DNA from: VRUE01 sp963812335
Lineage (GTDB): Bacteria; Actinomycetota; Thermoleophilia; Solirubrobacterales; 70-9
Reading direction: 5' to 3'
NCBI GenBank assembly: GCA_963812335.1
Contig: CAWEUU010000002.1
Location: 62,001 to 126,000, forward strand
DNA length: 64,000 nucleotides
This document shows, piece after piece, positions 53,405 through 61,837 of this stretch; positions within the stretch are counted from its first letter, which is position 1, and each line of letters starts with the position of its first letter. Below the pieces are notes generated by a model that saw nothing but the letters and a program-made list of their open reading frames with translations, did not search any database and was not told where the DNA came from. The translations under genes and the position numbers were made by a program.

Positions 53405-54595
53405 ATGGAGGCACATGCGCACGCGCATTCTCATGACGACGTTGAACTGAACCAGGCGGCCTGGTCGGATCCGAAGCGCTACGCCTGGCTGCTCGGGCTG
53501 ATCGTGCCGCTGTTGCCGTTCATCGCCTGGGGGTTGGTGGCGCTGACCGGGCTCGGCGTATTCTGGTTCTACGGCCCGTTCCTGGTCTTCGTGATCTTCC
53601 CGCTGCTCGACATCGCGATCGGCATGGATGCCGAGAACCCGCCCGACAGCGTGATCAAGTGGCTCGAACAGGACCGCTACTACCGCTGGTGCACCTACGT
53701 CTTCATCCCGGTCCAGTACGCGGGGTTGATCGCCGCCTGCTGGCTCTGGGCCGACGGCGGGCTCTCGACCGTCGACAGCATCGGCCTGGCGCTGACGATG
53801 GCGATGGTCAGCGGGATCGCGATCAACACCGCGCACGAGCTCGGCCACAAGCGCGCCGACCTGGAGAAGTGGCTGAGCAAGGTCGCGCTGGCGCAGAGCG
53901 GCTACGGCCACTTCTTCATCGAGCACAACCGCGGCCACCACGTCCGCGTCGCCACTCCCGAGGACCCGGCCAGCGCCCGCTTCGGCGAGAGCTTCTGGGC
54001 CTTCCTGCCGCGCACCGTGTCCGGCAGCCTCAGCTCCGCCTGGGGCCTGGAGAAGGTCCGGCTCGAGCGCGGTGGCCACTCCGCCTTCTCGATCCACAAC
54101 GACATCCTCCAGGCCTGGGCGATGACCGTCGGCCTCTTCGCCGCGCTGACGGTCGTCTTCGGCCCGGTCGTGCTGCCCTACCTGCTGCTGCAGGCGGTGC
54201 TCGGCTTCTCGCTGCTGGAGGTCGTCAACTACCTCGAGCACTACGGCCTGATGCGGCAGAAGAAGGAGGACGGCCGCTACGAGCGCTGCCTCCCCGAGCA
54301 CAGCTGGAACAGCAACAACGTCGCTTCCAACGTCCTGCTCTACCACCTGCAGCGCCACAGCGACCACCACGCCAACCCGACCCGCCGCTACCAGGCTCTG
54401 CGCCATGTCGACGAAGCGCCGCAGCTGCCGACCGGCTACGCGGGGATGATCGTGCTCGCCTGGTTCCCGCCGCTCTGGCGCCGGGTGATGGACCACCGCC
54501 TGGTCGAGCACTACGACGGCGACCTCGACCTGGCCAACATCCAGCCGCGGGCGAGGCGCAGGGTGCTGGCCCGCTACGGAGGCGCGAGCGCATGA
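53405..54595 (+). CDS. alkB: Alkane 1-monooxygenase
   Basis: AlkB hydroxylates the terminal methyl of medium-chain alkanes, using rubredoxin electrons. A 396-residue membrane protein with a His-rich start (AHAHAHSHDD), six hydrophobic helices and the four di-iron His motifs: HELGHK, EHNRGHHVR, NYLEHYG and LQRHSDHHANP. WNSNNVASN is the conserved segment preceding the last motif. ATG 53405 has AAGGAG upstream. Coupled to rubA by a 4-bp overlap. Confidence 0.97.
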   Translation: MEAHAHAHSHDDVELNQAAWSDPKRYAWLLGLIVPLLPFIAWGLVALTGLGVFWFYGPFLVFVIFPLLDIAIGMDAENPPDSVIKWLEQDRYYRWCTYVFIPVQYAGLIAACWLWADGGLSTVDSIGLALTMAMVSGIAINTAHELGHKRADLEKWLSKVALAQSGYGHFFIEHNRGHHVRVATPEDPASARFGESFWAFLPRTVSGSLSSAWGLEKVRLERGGHSAFSIHNDILQAWAMTVGLFAALTVVFGPVVLPYLLLQAVLGFSLLEVVNYLEHYGLMRQKKEDGRYERCLPEHSWNSNNVASNVLLYHLQRHSDHHANPTRRYQALRHVDEAPQLPTGYAGMIVLAWFPPLWRRVMDHRLVEHYDGDLDLANIQPRARRRVLARYGGASA

Positions 54596-54765
54596 GCGCC
54601 TTTCGCTGCCCGGCCTGCGGCTACGTCTACGACGAGGCCGCGGGCCACCCGCGCGAGGGCTTCCCGGCGGGGACGCCGTGGAGCGAGGTGCCCGACGAGT
54701 GGCACTGCCCCGACTGCGGCGTGCGCGACAAGGTGGACTTCGAGCCGGTCGCCGAGGGCGGGTGA
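54592..54765 (+). CDS. rubA: Rubredoxin (AlkG2-type electron carrier)
   Basis: A 57-residue iron protein delivering electrons to AlkB. Iron ligands are CPACG (residues 6-10) and CPDCG (about 39-43), with YVYDEAAGHPREG and FPAGTPWSEVPDEWHCPDC between them. The spacing and the WxxxPxxWxCPxC ending fit AlkG2-type rubredoxins that function with alkane hydroxylases. It overlaps alkB and the next TetR gene, forming a three-gene operon. Confidence 0.95.
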   Translation: MSAFRCPACGYVYDEAAGHPREGFPAGTPWSEVPDEWHCPDCGVRDKVDFEPVAEGG

Positions 54766-55394
54766 CCGCACCCTCCGGCACGATGGGGGGCGCCGTGGAG
54801 GCGCGCACCCCATATCCCCAGGCGGCCCGGAAGCTGCTGCGCGAGACGCTGCTCGCGGCCGGCCGCGACGAGGTTCAGCAGCGGCCCTGGTCGGAGATCA
54901 CGATGGCCGACATCGCCGCTGCCGCCGGGGTCAGCCGCCAGACCCTCTACAAGGAGTTCGGCAGCCGCGACGAGTTCGCCCAGGCGCTGGTCATCCACGA
55001 GGGCGAACGCTTCCTCGACGCGGTCGACGCCGCCGTGCGCGAGCACCTCGACGACCCGCGCGCCGCGGTCGGCGCGGCGCTGGAGACCTTCCTGCGCACG
55101 GCCGGCGACGACCCGCTGGTCCGCATCCTGCTCAGTGACGACGGCAGCGCCGGCCTGCTGCCGTTCGTCACCACGCAGGGGATGCCGGTCGTGCAGTGGG
55201 CGACCGCGCGCCTGACCGCGACGATCGAATCCGGCTGGCCGCAGGCCCCGTCGCCGAAAGCCCGCCTGCTGGCCGAGAACCTGGTCCGGCTCGCGATCAG
55301 CCACGTCACCGCCCCCGCCGGCTCCCCCGAGGCGACCGCCGTCCAGACGGGCGAGCTGCTCGGCCCCTTCATCGACGAGGCCCTGGGCGCCTGA
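54762..55394 (+). CDS. TetR-family regulator of the alkane cluster
   Basis: A 210-residue regulator with the HTH TMADIAAAAGVSRQTLYKEFGSRDEF near residues 46-71. In actinobacteria, alkB-rubA is commonly followed by such a TetR gene (AlkU/AlkX-like) controlling the operon. GTG 54762 overlaps the rubA stop (GTGA); ATG 54783 is the alternative. The inverted repeats at 53321-53374 are its likely sites, though this is inference. Confidence 0.9.
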   Translation: MTAPSGTMGGAVEARTPYPQAARKLLRETLLAAGRDEVQQRPWSEITMADIAAAAGVSRQTLYKEFGSRDEFAQALVIHEGERFLDAVDAAVREHLDDPRAAVGAALETFLRTAGDDPLVRILLSDDGSAGLLPFVTTQGMPVVQWATARLTATIESGWPQAPSPKARLLAENLVRLAISHVTAPAGSPEATAVQTGELLGPFIDEALGA

Positions 55395-55463
55395 CGCAGC
55401 TGATGTTTTCGCCGCTCCTCGCTGGGTAGCCCGATGGTTTCCCCAATCAGAGGAGGAGCAAGC

Positions 55464-55754
55464 ATGCTTGAACTCAGCAGCCAGGCAGAAGAGGCGATCC
55501 GCGGCATCCTCGCCTCCGAGGGCGTGCCCGACGACGCTTCGTTTCGGATCAGCGCTCAGCAGTCCCCGGAGGCCGAGAGCGGGCTCGCGGTCTCGATCGT
55601 CGAGGAGGCGCCGCCCGAGGACCAGGTCATCGAGGGCGAGGATGTCGAGGTCCGGCTCGAGCCGACCGCGGCCGAGATGCTCGACGACAAGCAGCTCGAC
55701 GCCCAGGTCGCCAACGGCGAGGTCCAGTTCAGCCTCAACGCCCAGGCCGCCTGA
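55464..55754 (+). CDS. HesB/IscA-like protein lacking cysteines
   Basis: A 96-residue protein aligning in shape with A-type iron-sulfur carriers (MLELSSQAEEAIRGILASEG, then a beta domain with LAVSIVEEAPPEDQVIEGEDVEV split over two strands). It contains no cysteine, so it cannot hold a cluster in the IscA way; such cysteine-free relatives are found in actinobacteria. AGGAGGAG at 55451-55458 makes ATG 55464 secure. Single gene, between the alkane cluster and an exporter gene. Confidence 0.75.
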   Translation: MLELSSQAEEAIRGILASEGVPDDASFRISAQQSPEAESGLAVSIVEEAPPEDQVIEGEDVEVRLEPTAAEMLDDKQLDAQVANGEVQFSLNAQAA

Positions 55755-55848
55755 TCGACTTCAGCCCTGCTCGGCCTCCTCCGGCGCGCTCAGCCGCCGG
55801 GTGAGCCCGAGCAGGTCGGCCGAGGGCGAACCGCGCTAGCTTTTCCCC

Positions 55849-57468
55849 GTGGCCAAATGGGGAGTCCTCGCCGTACTGGCGACCGCCCAGTTCCTGATGG
55901 TCCTCGACCAGGCGGTGATGAACGTCGCGATCTCCCAGCTTGTCGAGGACTTCGACACCACTGTCACCACGATCCAGGCGGTGATCGCCCTCTACGCGCT
56001 GGTGATGGCCGGGTTGATGCTGACCGGCGGCAAGCTCGGCGACATCTTCGGCCGCCGCCGCGCCTTCGCGGCCGGCCTTGTGATTTACGGCGCCGGCTCG
56101 GCCCTGACCGCCGCTTCGTGGAGCGTCCCCAGCCTGACGCTGGGCTGGTCGATCCTCGAGGGCATCGGCGCCGCTCTGGTCCTGCCCGCCCTCTTCGCCC
56201 TCGTCGCAGCCAACTACGGGGGCTCGCAGCGGGCGCTCGCCTACGGGGTGCTCGGCGGCGTCGCCGGTGCGGGCATCGCCGTCGGCCCGATCCTCGGTGG
56301 CTGGCTGACCACGGACTTCACCTGGCGCCTTGTCTTCGTCGGTGAGGTCGTCGTCGCGCTCGGGATCCTCGCCGGCACCCGGCTGATCCACGAGCCGCCC
56401 CGGGAGGGCGCGGCGCCGCGGCTCGACTGGGTCGGCAGCGTGCTCTCGGCCTCCGGCCTGGCGCTGATCGTCTTCGGTGTGCTGCAGGCGAGCAACTGGG
56501 GCTGGCTGGAGCCGCGCGACTCGCCGCTGGAGCCGTTCGGCTTCTCCCTGACCCCGTTCGTGATCGCCGCCGGGGCGCTGGTGCTGGCCGGCTTCAGCGC
56601 CTGGCAGCGCCATCGCGAGGGGCGCGGCCTGCCGCCGCTCGTCCACCTCGGCCTGCTGCGCATCCGCGCGCTGCGCGGCGGGGTGGGAATGCTGCTCGCC
56701 CAGAACCTGATCCTGATGGGGATCTTCTTCACGATCCCGCTCTACCTGCAGATCGTCCAGGGCCTCGACGCGCTCGAAACCGGCGTGCAGATGCTGCCCG
56801 CCTCGGTCGGCCTCTTCCTCACCGCGCTGGTCGGCTCGGCCCTCGCCTCTCGCTTCCCGCCGCGGCTACTCGTGCGTACCGGCCTCGCCGTGGTCCTGCT
56901 CGCCGTCGTCCTGCTGCTGGGCACGATCGAGCCCGAGCTCGACAGCACCGCCTTCCTTGTCGCAACCGGTGTGCTCGGCGTCGGCATGGGTCTGATCGTC
57001 TCCCAGCTCGGCAATGTCGTCCAGTCCGCGGTCGGCGACGACGATCGCAGCGAGGCGGGCGGCCTGCAGACGACCGCCCAGCAGCTCGGCTCCTCGCTGG
57101 GCACGGCGCTGCTCGGCGCGATCGTGATCAGCGGCCTGATCGGCGCCTTCACCGCAAACGTCGCCGACGACCCGACGATCTCCAAGGACATCAGCCGCCA
57201 GGTAGAGGTCAGGCTCAGCGCCGGCGGCAGCTTCGTCGCCTCCAATGAGGTGCGGGCGGGGGCACGGGCGGCCGGGCTCGACCCGGGCACGGTCGACGCC
57301 GTGGTCGAGAACTACGAAGACGCGCAGCTGACCGCGCTCAAGACCGCCTTCCTCTTCGCCGGATTCCTCGTCATCGCCGCCTTCTGGACGAGCAGGCGCC
57401 TGCCGACGCAACGCTTCGACGAGTTGCAGGCCGGCCCCGAGCCCCCGCCGTCCGCGGCCGGCGCATGA
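55849..57468 (+). CDS. MFS drug exporter, DHA2 family (14 helices)
   Basis: A 539-residue EmrB/QacA-type proton antiporter. The N-terminal segment FLMVLDQAVMNVAISQLVEDF carries the DHA2 Asp motif; GGKLGDIFGRRRAF is motif A, and GVAGAGIAVGPILGGWLT is motif C, the antiporter signature. There are about 14 hydrophobic helices. GTG 55849 is the start. It overlaps the DUF2252 gene by 4 bp. Substrate unknown. Confidence 0.93.
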   Translation: MAKWGVLAVLATAQFLMVLDQAVMNVAISQLVEDFDTTVTTIQAVIALYALVMAGLMLTGGKLGDIFGRRRAFAAGLVIYGAGSALTAASWSVPSLTLGWSILEGIGAALVLPALFALVAANYGGSQRALAYGVLGGVAGAGIAVGPILGGWLTTDFTWRLVFVGEVVVALGILAGTRLIHEPPREGAAPRLDWVGSVLSASGLALIVFGVLQASNWGWLEPRDSPLEPFGFSLTPFVIAAGALVLAGFSAWQRHREGRGLPPLVHLGLLRIRALRGGVGMLLAQNLILMGIFFTIPLYLQIVQGLDALETGVQMLPASVGLFLTALVGSALASRFPPRLLVRTGLAVVLLAVVLLLGTIEPELDSTAFLVATGVLGVGMGLIVSQLGNVVQSAVGDDDRSEAGGLQTTAQQLGSSLGTALLGAIVISGLIGAFTANVADDPTISKDISRQVEVRLSAGGSFVASNEVRAGARAAGLDPGTVDAVVENYEDAQLTALKTAFLFAGFLVIAAFWTSRRLPTQRFDELQAGPEPPPSAAGA

Positions 57469-58868
57469 CCGGCGGGCTCGAGGCCCACGCCACGCCGGAG
57501 GAGCGGGTGGTCGCGGGCAAGGCCGCCCGCTCATCGGCGCCCCGCTCCAGCCACGGCGAGTGGCACCCCGCCGCCGATCGCGCCGACCCGGTCGAGCTGC
57601 TCGAGCGCCAGGCCGCATCGCGGGTCGGCCGGCTCGTGCCGCTGCGCTACGGGCGCATGCTCGCCTCGCCCTTCGCCTTCTACCGCGGCGCCGCCGCGGT
57701 GATGGCGGCAGACCTCGCGCCGACCCCGCGCTCCGGCTTCGAAACGCAGCTCTGCGGCGACGCCCACCTCTCCAATTTCGGCGGCTTCGCCTCGCCGGAG
57801 CGGCGCCTCGTCTTCGACCTCAACGACTTCGACGAGACGCTGCCGGGGCCCTGGGAGTGGGATGTGAAGCGGCTTGCCGCCAGCTTCACGCTGGCCGGAC
57901 GCGATCGCGGCTGCGACCTCGGCGAGTGCCGCAGCGTCGTGCGGGCGGCGGCGCGCTCCTATCGCGAGACGATGCGGGCGCTGGCCCGGATGGGCAACCT
58001 CGAGTCCTGGTACCTGCAGCTCGACTCGGACACGATCGCCGCACGCTGGGCGGTCGTGGTCGGCGGCAAGCAGCGCAAGGCGTTCGCCCGCAACATCGCC
58101 AAGGCCCGGGCCAAGGACAGCAACCGCGCCTTCGCCAAGCTGACCGAGGAGGTCGACGGAAGCCTGCGCATCGTCAGCGAACCGCCCCTGATCGTGCCGA
58201 TCGGTGAGCTCGCCGAGGAGGCGGGTGGGGCGGACGCGGAGGCGCTCGTGCTCGAGGTGATCGGTGCCTACCGCGCTTCGCTCCCGCTCGAGCGCCGCGC
58301 CCTGCTCGACGGCTACCGCTTGGTCGACGCCGCCTTCAAAGTCGTCGGTGTGGGCAGCGTCGGCACCCGCGCCTGGATCGCGCTGATGCTGGGCCGCGAC
58401 GCGGGCGACCCGCTTTTCCTGCAGATCAAGGAGGCGCAGCGCTCGGTGCTCGAGCCCTACGCGGCGCCGAGCGAGTTCGCCGAGCAGGGCGAGCGCGTCG
58501 TCCATGGACAGCGGCTGATGCAGGCGACGAGCGACATCATGCTCGGCTGGGTGCGGGCGAATGGGGTCGACGGCGAGAGCCACGATTACTACGTCCGCCA
58601 GCTCTGGGACTGGAAGGCGTCGGCGCGGGTCGAGTCGATGGATGCCCGTGCGCTCACCGCCTACGCCGAGATCTGCGGCATGACCCTTGCGCACGCGCAC
58701 GCGCGCGGCGGCGATCGGATCGGGATCGCCGCCTACCTCGGCAAGGGCGACGTCTTCGACCGCGCCATGGCCGATTTCGCCGAGGCCTATGCTGACCAGA
58801 GCGAACGCGACTGCGAGGCCCTGCAGGCCGCCGCCGACTCCGGCCGGATCGAGGTCGAGACCGCATGA
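57465..58868 (+). CDS. DUF2252-family protein
   Basis: A 467-residue protein of the DUF2252 family, whose fold resembles aminoglycoside phosphotransferase/kinase-like enzymes. Family hallmarks are MLASPFAFYRGAAAVMAADL, QLCGDAHLSNFGGFASPER and FDLNDFDETLPGPWEWDVKRLAAS, in which the GDAHxxN and DFD acidic residues mimic kinase catalytic sites. Enzymatic activity is not established here. It is coupled to the MFS exporter gene. Confidence 0.9.
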   Translation: MTGGLEAHATPEERVVAGKAARSSAPRSSHGEWHPAADRADPVELLERQAASRVGRLVPLRYGRMLASPFAFYRGAAAVMAADLAPTPRSGFETQLCGDAHLSNFGGFASPERRLVFDLNDFDETLPGPWEWDVKRLAASFTLAGRDRGCDLGECRSVVRAAARSYRETMRALARMGNLESWYLQLDSDTIAARWAVVVGGKQRKAFARNIAKARAKDSNRAFAKLTEEVDGSLRIVSEPPLIVPIGELAEEAGGADAEALVLEVIGAYRASLPLERRALLDGYRLVDAAFKVVGVGSVGTRAWIALMLGRDAGDPLFLQIKEAQRSVLEPYAAPSEFAEQGERVVHGQRLMQATSDIMLGWVRANGVDGESHDYYVRQLWDWKASARVESMDARALTAYAEICGMTLAHAHARGGDRIGIAAYLGKGDVFDRAMADFAEAYADQSERDCEALQAAADSGRIEVETA

Positions 58869-58925
58869 CCGCGCCGGAACCTCACGGTCCGCACTGGGGC
58901 AGCGTGCGAAGATAGGAGAAAGTAG

Positions 58926-58939
58926 TTAGGGTGCCCTAA
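58926..58939. promoter_or_regulatory. DtxR/MntR-like metal box upstream of the ZIP gene
   Basis: TTAGGG-TG-CCCTAA is a perfect 6-bp inverted repeat, of the TTAGG...CCTAA form bound by DtxR-family metalloregulators. It lies about 50 bp before the ZIP-transporter start. Confidence 0.55.
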
Positions 58940-58987
58940 GCCCGACTGGGCAAATGCTCTCAGGAACCCCCGTAACAAGGAGGCGGC

Positions 58988-59845
58988 TTGTCTTTTCCCG
59001 AAACGGCGTTGTTGGGCGCCCTCGCTGGATTCACGATCTTTCTCGGCCTCCCGGCAGGTCGCATCGCGGTAATCGGCAACCGCGCGCGCGTAGCGCTTGC
59101 GATGTTCGCCGTCGGCGTGCTCTCGTTCCTGTTCGTTGACATCTTCGAGCACGCATTCGGAATCGTCGAGGGGCCGGTCGAGGCCCTCGGCGAGGGTACG
59201 GGCGGCGTTGCCGAGCCGCTCGGTTACGTGGCGCTGGTTGCCGCCGGCTTTGTCGCCGGCACGGCGGGCCTCGCCACGCTTGAGCGGTGGCTTCGTCCCC
59301 AGGCGCCATCGATGCCGCCGATCGCCGGAGGCGCGGTGGACACTCTCACCGCCGAGGATGCCCGGCGGCTGGAGGCCGCGTCCGACCCGAGGGGGCGAGC
59401 GCTTCGGGCCGGCTTGACGATTGCCGCCGCGATCGGGCTACACAACTTCGCCGAGGGTCTCGCGATCGGCGTTTCGGCCAGCACCGGGGAGATCGCCCTG
59501 GCGACCGTCCTGATCATCGGGTTCGCCCTGCACAACGCAACCGAGGGCTTCGGGATCATCGGCCCGCTCGGCGACGTGCGCCCGTCGTGGGCATGGCTTA
59601 GCCTGGCCGGACTGATCGGCGGCGGTCCGGTCTTCCTGGGAACGCTCGTCGGCTACAACGTCTCCTCAGTGCCGCTGGAGCTCGCCTTCTACGGGCTTGC
59701 CGGCGGCGCCATCCTCTATGTGATCGGCGAGGTTTGGACCGGGATGCGCCGCTACGGGCACCGGGTCCTGGGCCTGTGGATGCTGTCGGCGGGCTTCTTG
59801 ATCGGTCTCCTCACCGACCTGGTCGTGGTCTACGGCGGAGGCTAG
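58988..59845 (+). CDS. ZIP-family metal transporter
   Basis: A 285-residue membrane protein of the ZIP family (GufA-like), importing Zn, Mn or Fe. Metal-site motifs are GLHNFAEGLAIGV (about 151-163) and ALHNATEGFGIIGP (about 178-191). There are about eight hydrophobic segments, and a cytoplasmic loop after helix III (RPQAPSMPPIAGG). TTG 58988 is the start with AGGAGG at 58978-58983. The upstream DtxR-like palindrome suggests repression by Fe or Mn. Confidence 0.9.
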   Translation: MSFPETALLGALAGFTIFLGLPAGRIAVIGNRARVALAMFAVGVLSFLFVDIFEHAFGIVEGPVEALGEGTGGVAEPLGYVALVAAGFVAGTAGLATLERWLRPQAPSMPPIAGGAVDTLTAEDARRLEAASDPRGRALRAGLTIAAAIGLHNFAEGLAIGVSASTGEIALATVLIIGFALHNATEGFGIIGPLGDVRPSWAWLSLAGLIGGGPVFLGTLVGYNVSSVPLELAFYGLAGGAILYVIGEVWTGMRRYGHRVLGLWMLSAGFLIGLLTDLVVVYGGG

Positions 59846-59906
59846 TGGCCCTCTAGGCGCGAATCCGGAGCACATCCTCGAGAGAAGCGCGGCCCCTAAA
59901 CGAAAA

Positions 59907-59923
59907 CCCCCGCCGTGCGGGGG
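59907..59923 (-). terminator. GC hairpin with T-run on the minus strand
   Basis: CCCCCGC-CGT-GCGGGGG is followed on the minus strand by TTTTCG. CGAAAACCCCCG is shared with the tRNA-Leu terminator at 60451-60462. No convincing minus-strand gene ends here. Confidence 0.6.
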
Positions 59924-60024
59924 CCGTCGATCTCGACGAGATCGCCGATCGCGATGTCGAGCTTTTTGGCCGGAGCTGCCACTACGCGATGGTAGCCGCA
60001 GGGTCTCCGGCTACGATATGGACC

Positions 60025-60225
60025 GTGAAGACGCGCGATAAAGCCCATGCAGTTCTGGATCATCTTCCCGAGGAGCGGGTCGACGCCGCGCTTGCGGCGC
60101 TGGAGGCTGTAGAAGGGCGCGACACCTCCGTAGAGGCCATTCTCGCCCGTCATGGCGAGGAACGCCTCAGCCCCGAGGAGTTCGACCACCACTTCGGCTC
60201 GCTGCCGACCGACGCCGAGGGCTAA
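60025..60225 (+). CDS. Small antitoxin-like protein
   Basis: A 66-residue protein beginning MKTRDKAHAVLDHLPEERVD, with the tail ILARHGEERLSPEEFDHHFG. This helical shape and C-terminal pattern are typical of small orphan antitoxins in actinobacteria that neutralise a PIN or RelE-like toxin. GTG 60025 is used. No toxin gene follows: the 150-bp frame after it (60228-60380) lacks recognisable motifs. Assignment rests on composition and length. Confidence 0.55.
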   Translation: MKTRDKAHAVLDHLPEERVDAALAALEAVEGRDTSVEAILARHGEERLSPEEFDHHFGSLPTDAEG

Positions 60226-60456
60226 ACATGGCCGAGGCCCGGCCGGAGCCGGTCTTTCCGGTCGGCTTCGACGAGGACGCGTTGCAGAGGCCTGGGCGGA
60301 TCCACATCCGATATCCACCCAACTGGCTACGTTTGGGGGCGCGGAGGTCGAGGAGATCTGGGCGCAGGTTGCGGGTGTAGAAATGCGCTCTCGTGGCTGA
60401 CTGGCGCATGAACAGCCCACGAACGTCGTCGTAAGCGGCTTGTCAAAACGCGAAAA

Positions 60457-60473
60457 CCCCCGACGAGCGGGGG
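60457..60473 (-). terminator. Terminator of tRNA-Leu
   Basis: CCCCCG-ACGAG-CGGGGG; read on the minus strand the stem is followed by TTTTCGCGTTTT. It lies 8 bp beyond the tRNA 3' end. Confidence 0.75.
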
Positions 60474-60480
60474 CTTTCGA

Positions 60481-60566
60481 TGCGGCTGAATGGAGTCGAA
60501 CCATCACGCCCCGTTAGGGGCACAAGGCCCTCAACCTTGCGCGTCTACCAGTTCCGCCACAGCCGC
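60481..60566 (-). tRNA. tRNA-Leu (anticodon GAG)
   Basis: An 86-nt class II tRNA. On the minus strand, acceptor GCGGCTG pairs with CAGCCGC, the anticodon loop is TTGAGGG (anticodon at 60530-60532), there is a long variable arm (TGCCCCTAACGGGGCG), and the T-loop is GGTTCGACTCC. CCA is not encoded. It is divergent from lexA. Confidence 0.95.
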
Positions 60567-60674
60567 GTGGGGCGCTCGATTCTAGATGTTCGGCGGAAAC
60601 GGGGGCTGCGGGTGTGGGAGGGAGGCTGCGGCCCGGCGCGCCGGTTGCGCGTGTCCGGGCCGGGCGGTACCCTG

Positions 60675-60688
60675 CGAACAGACGTTCG
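60675..60688. promoter_or_regulatory. LexA (SOS) box
   Basis: CGAAC-AGAC-GTTCG is a perfect match to the Gram-positive/actinobacterial LexA site CGAAC-N4-GTTCG, 44 bp before the lexA start. It indicates autoregulation. Confidence 0.9.
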
Positions 60689-60731
60689 AAGTGTTTGTGT
60701 GCGCTGCACCGTCGATTAGGAGGATCGCTTG

Positions 60732-61346
60732 GTGGACCTGGACCTGACCAAGAGGCAGAAGGAGATCTTCGACTTCATCCGCCGTTACGCCGACAAAACC
60801 GGCTACCCGCCGACCGTGCGCGAGATCGGCAAGGCCGTCGGCCTGCATTCCTCCTCGACCGTGCATGCGCACCTCGCCAACCTCGAGAAGATCGGGCTGC
60901 TGCGCCGCGATCCGTCCAAACCGCGGGCGATCGAGCTGCTCTTGGACAAGGCCAAGAAGACGATCCTGCCCGACCAGGCGGGCCTGCCGCTGGTCGGCCA
61001 TGTCGCCGCCGGCGCGCCGATCCTCGCCGAGGAGAACATCGAGGAGTACATCGAGATTCCCGACGTGATCGGCGGCGAGGAAGGCGACTACGTCCTGCGC
61101 GTGCGCGGCGAAAGCATGGTCGGCGCCGGCATCTTCGGCGGCGACTACGTCGTCGTCCGCCCGGCCGACGACGCCGCCGACGGTGAGATCGTGGTCGCGA
61201 TGATCGGCGAGGAGGCGACGGTCAAGCGCTTCTTCCGCGAGCACGACCACATTCGCCTGCAGCCCGAGAACGAGACGATGGAGCCGATCCGCAGCGCCGA
61301 GGTCACCGTGCTCGGCAAGGTGATCGGCGTCGTCCGCAAGGTTTGA
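60732..61346 (+). CDS. lexA: LexA repressor
   Basis: LexA represses SOS genes and self-cleaves when bound to RecA filaments. 204 residues: winged-helix DNA-binding domain (TKRQKEIFDFI, YPPTVREIGKAVGLHSSSTV), cleavage site Ala93-Gly94 in GHVAAGAP, and the Ser128/Lys165 protease dyad in RGESMVGAG and ATVKRFF. GTG 60732 or the adjacent TTG 60729 may start it, both served by AGGAGG at 60719-60724. A LexA box lies upstream. Confidence 0.97.
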   Translation: MDLDLTKRQKEIFDFIRRYADKTGYPPTVREIGKAVGLHSSSTVHAHLANLEKIGLLRRDPSKPRAIELLLDKAKKTILPDQAGLPLVGHVAAGAPILAEENIEEYIEIPDVIGGEEGDYVLRVRGESMVGAGIFGGDYVVVRPADDAADGEIVVAMIGEEATVKRFFREHDHIRLQPENETMEPIRSAEVTVLGKVIGVVRKV

Positions 61347-61390
61347 CGACGACCCTGGCCGTCCCGCGCGTTGGGGGCTACGATACGCGG

Positions 61391-61755
61391 GCGGGCCGAG
61401 CGACCGCGGAGGGAGAGACAACCCTTCGAGGAAAGTCCGGACACCACAGGGCGAGGGCGGTGGGTAACGCCCACCCGGGGAAACCCGCGGGAAAGTGCCA
61501 CAGAAACATACGGCCGATGGCGCAGCCACACGTGAGCTGCGTACAGGCAAAGGTGAAATGGTGCGGTAAGAGCGCACCGGCGCCGCGGCGACGCGGCGGC
61601 CAGGCAAACCCCGCCCGGTGCAAGGCCAAACAGGATCGTCGACCCTGCCCGGCGAGGTCCAGGTAGGCCGCAGGGCCGCTTCGGCGGCTCCGACGGGGCT
61701 CCGGTCCCGGCGAGATAGATGGTCGTTCCCGACAGGATCCGGCTTACAGGCCCGC
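61391..61755 (+). ncRNA. rnpB: RNase P RNA (type A)
   Basis: The catalytic RNA that matures tRNA 5' ends. Conserved segments occur in the right order: GAGGAAAGTCCGGAC (about 61428), CACAGGGCGAGGGCGG, AAAGGTGAAATGGTGCGG, AGATAGATGGTCGTT and GGCTTACAGGCCCGC. P1 pairs 61391-61397 (GCGGGCC) with 61749-61755 (GGCCCGC). TACGAT at 61379-61384 is a fitting -10 box 7 nt upstream of the proposed 5' end. Confidence 0.93.
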
Positions 61756-61766
61756 TGTGGAGGGGC

Positions 61767-61784
61767 TCCCCTCGCGAGAGGGGG
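61767..61784 (+). terminator. Hairpin after RNase P RNA
   Basis: CCCCTC-GCGA-GAGGGG lies 12 bp after the RNA 3' end; probable terminator or processing stem. Confidence 0.55.
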
Positions 61785-61837
61785 GCTTCTCCGATCTCTG
61801 CACCCTTTTCTGTCTTAGCGTTTGCTAACCTGCCGCC

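Noticed and set aside
58940..58987. Segment resembling part of a glycine riboswitch (GGGCAAAT...CTCTCAGG) before the ZIP gene
   Set aside because: Only one short stretch matches and the usual aptamer stems are not found; the metal box explains the region better.
59896..60507. Minus-strand frame ending KKLDIAIGDLVEIDG...
   Set aside because: Covers the antitoxin-like gene and part of tRNA-Leu; only the last 25 residues look protein-like, too few to call a gene.
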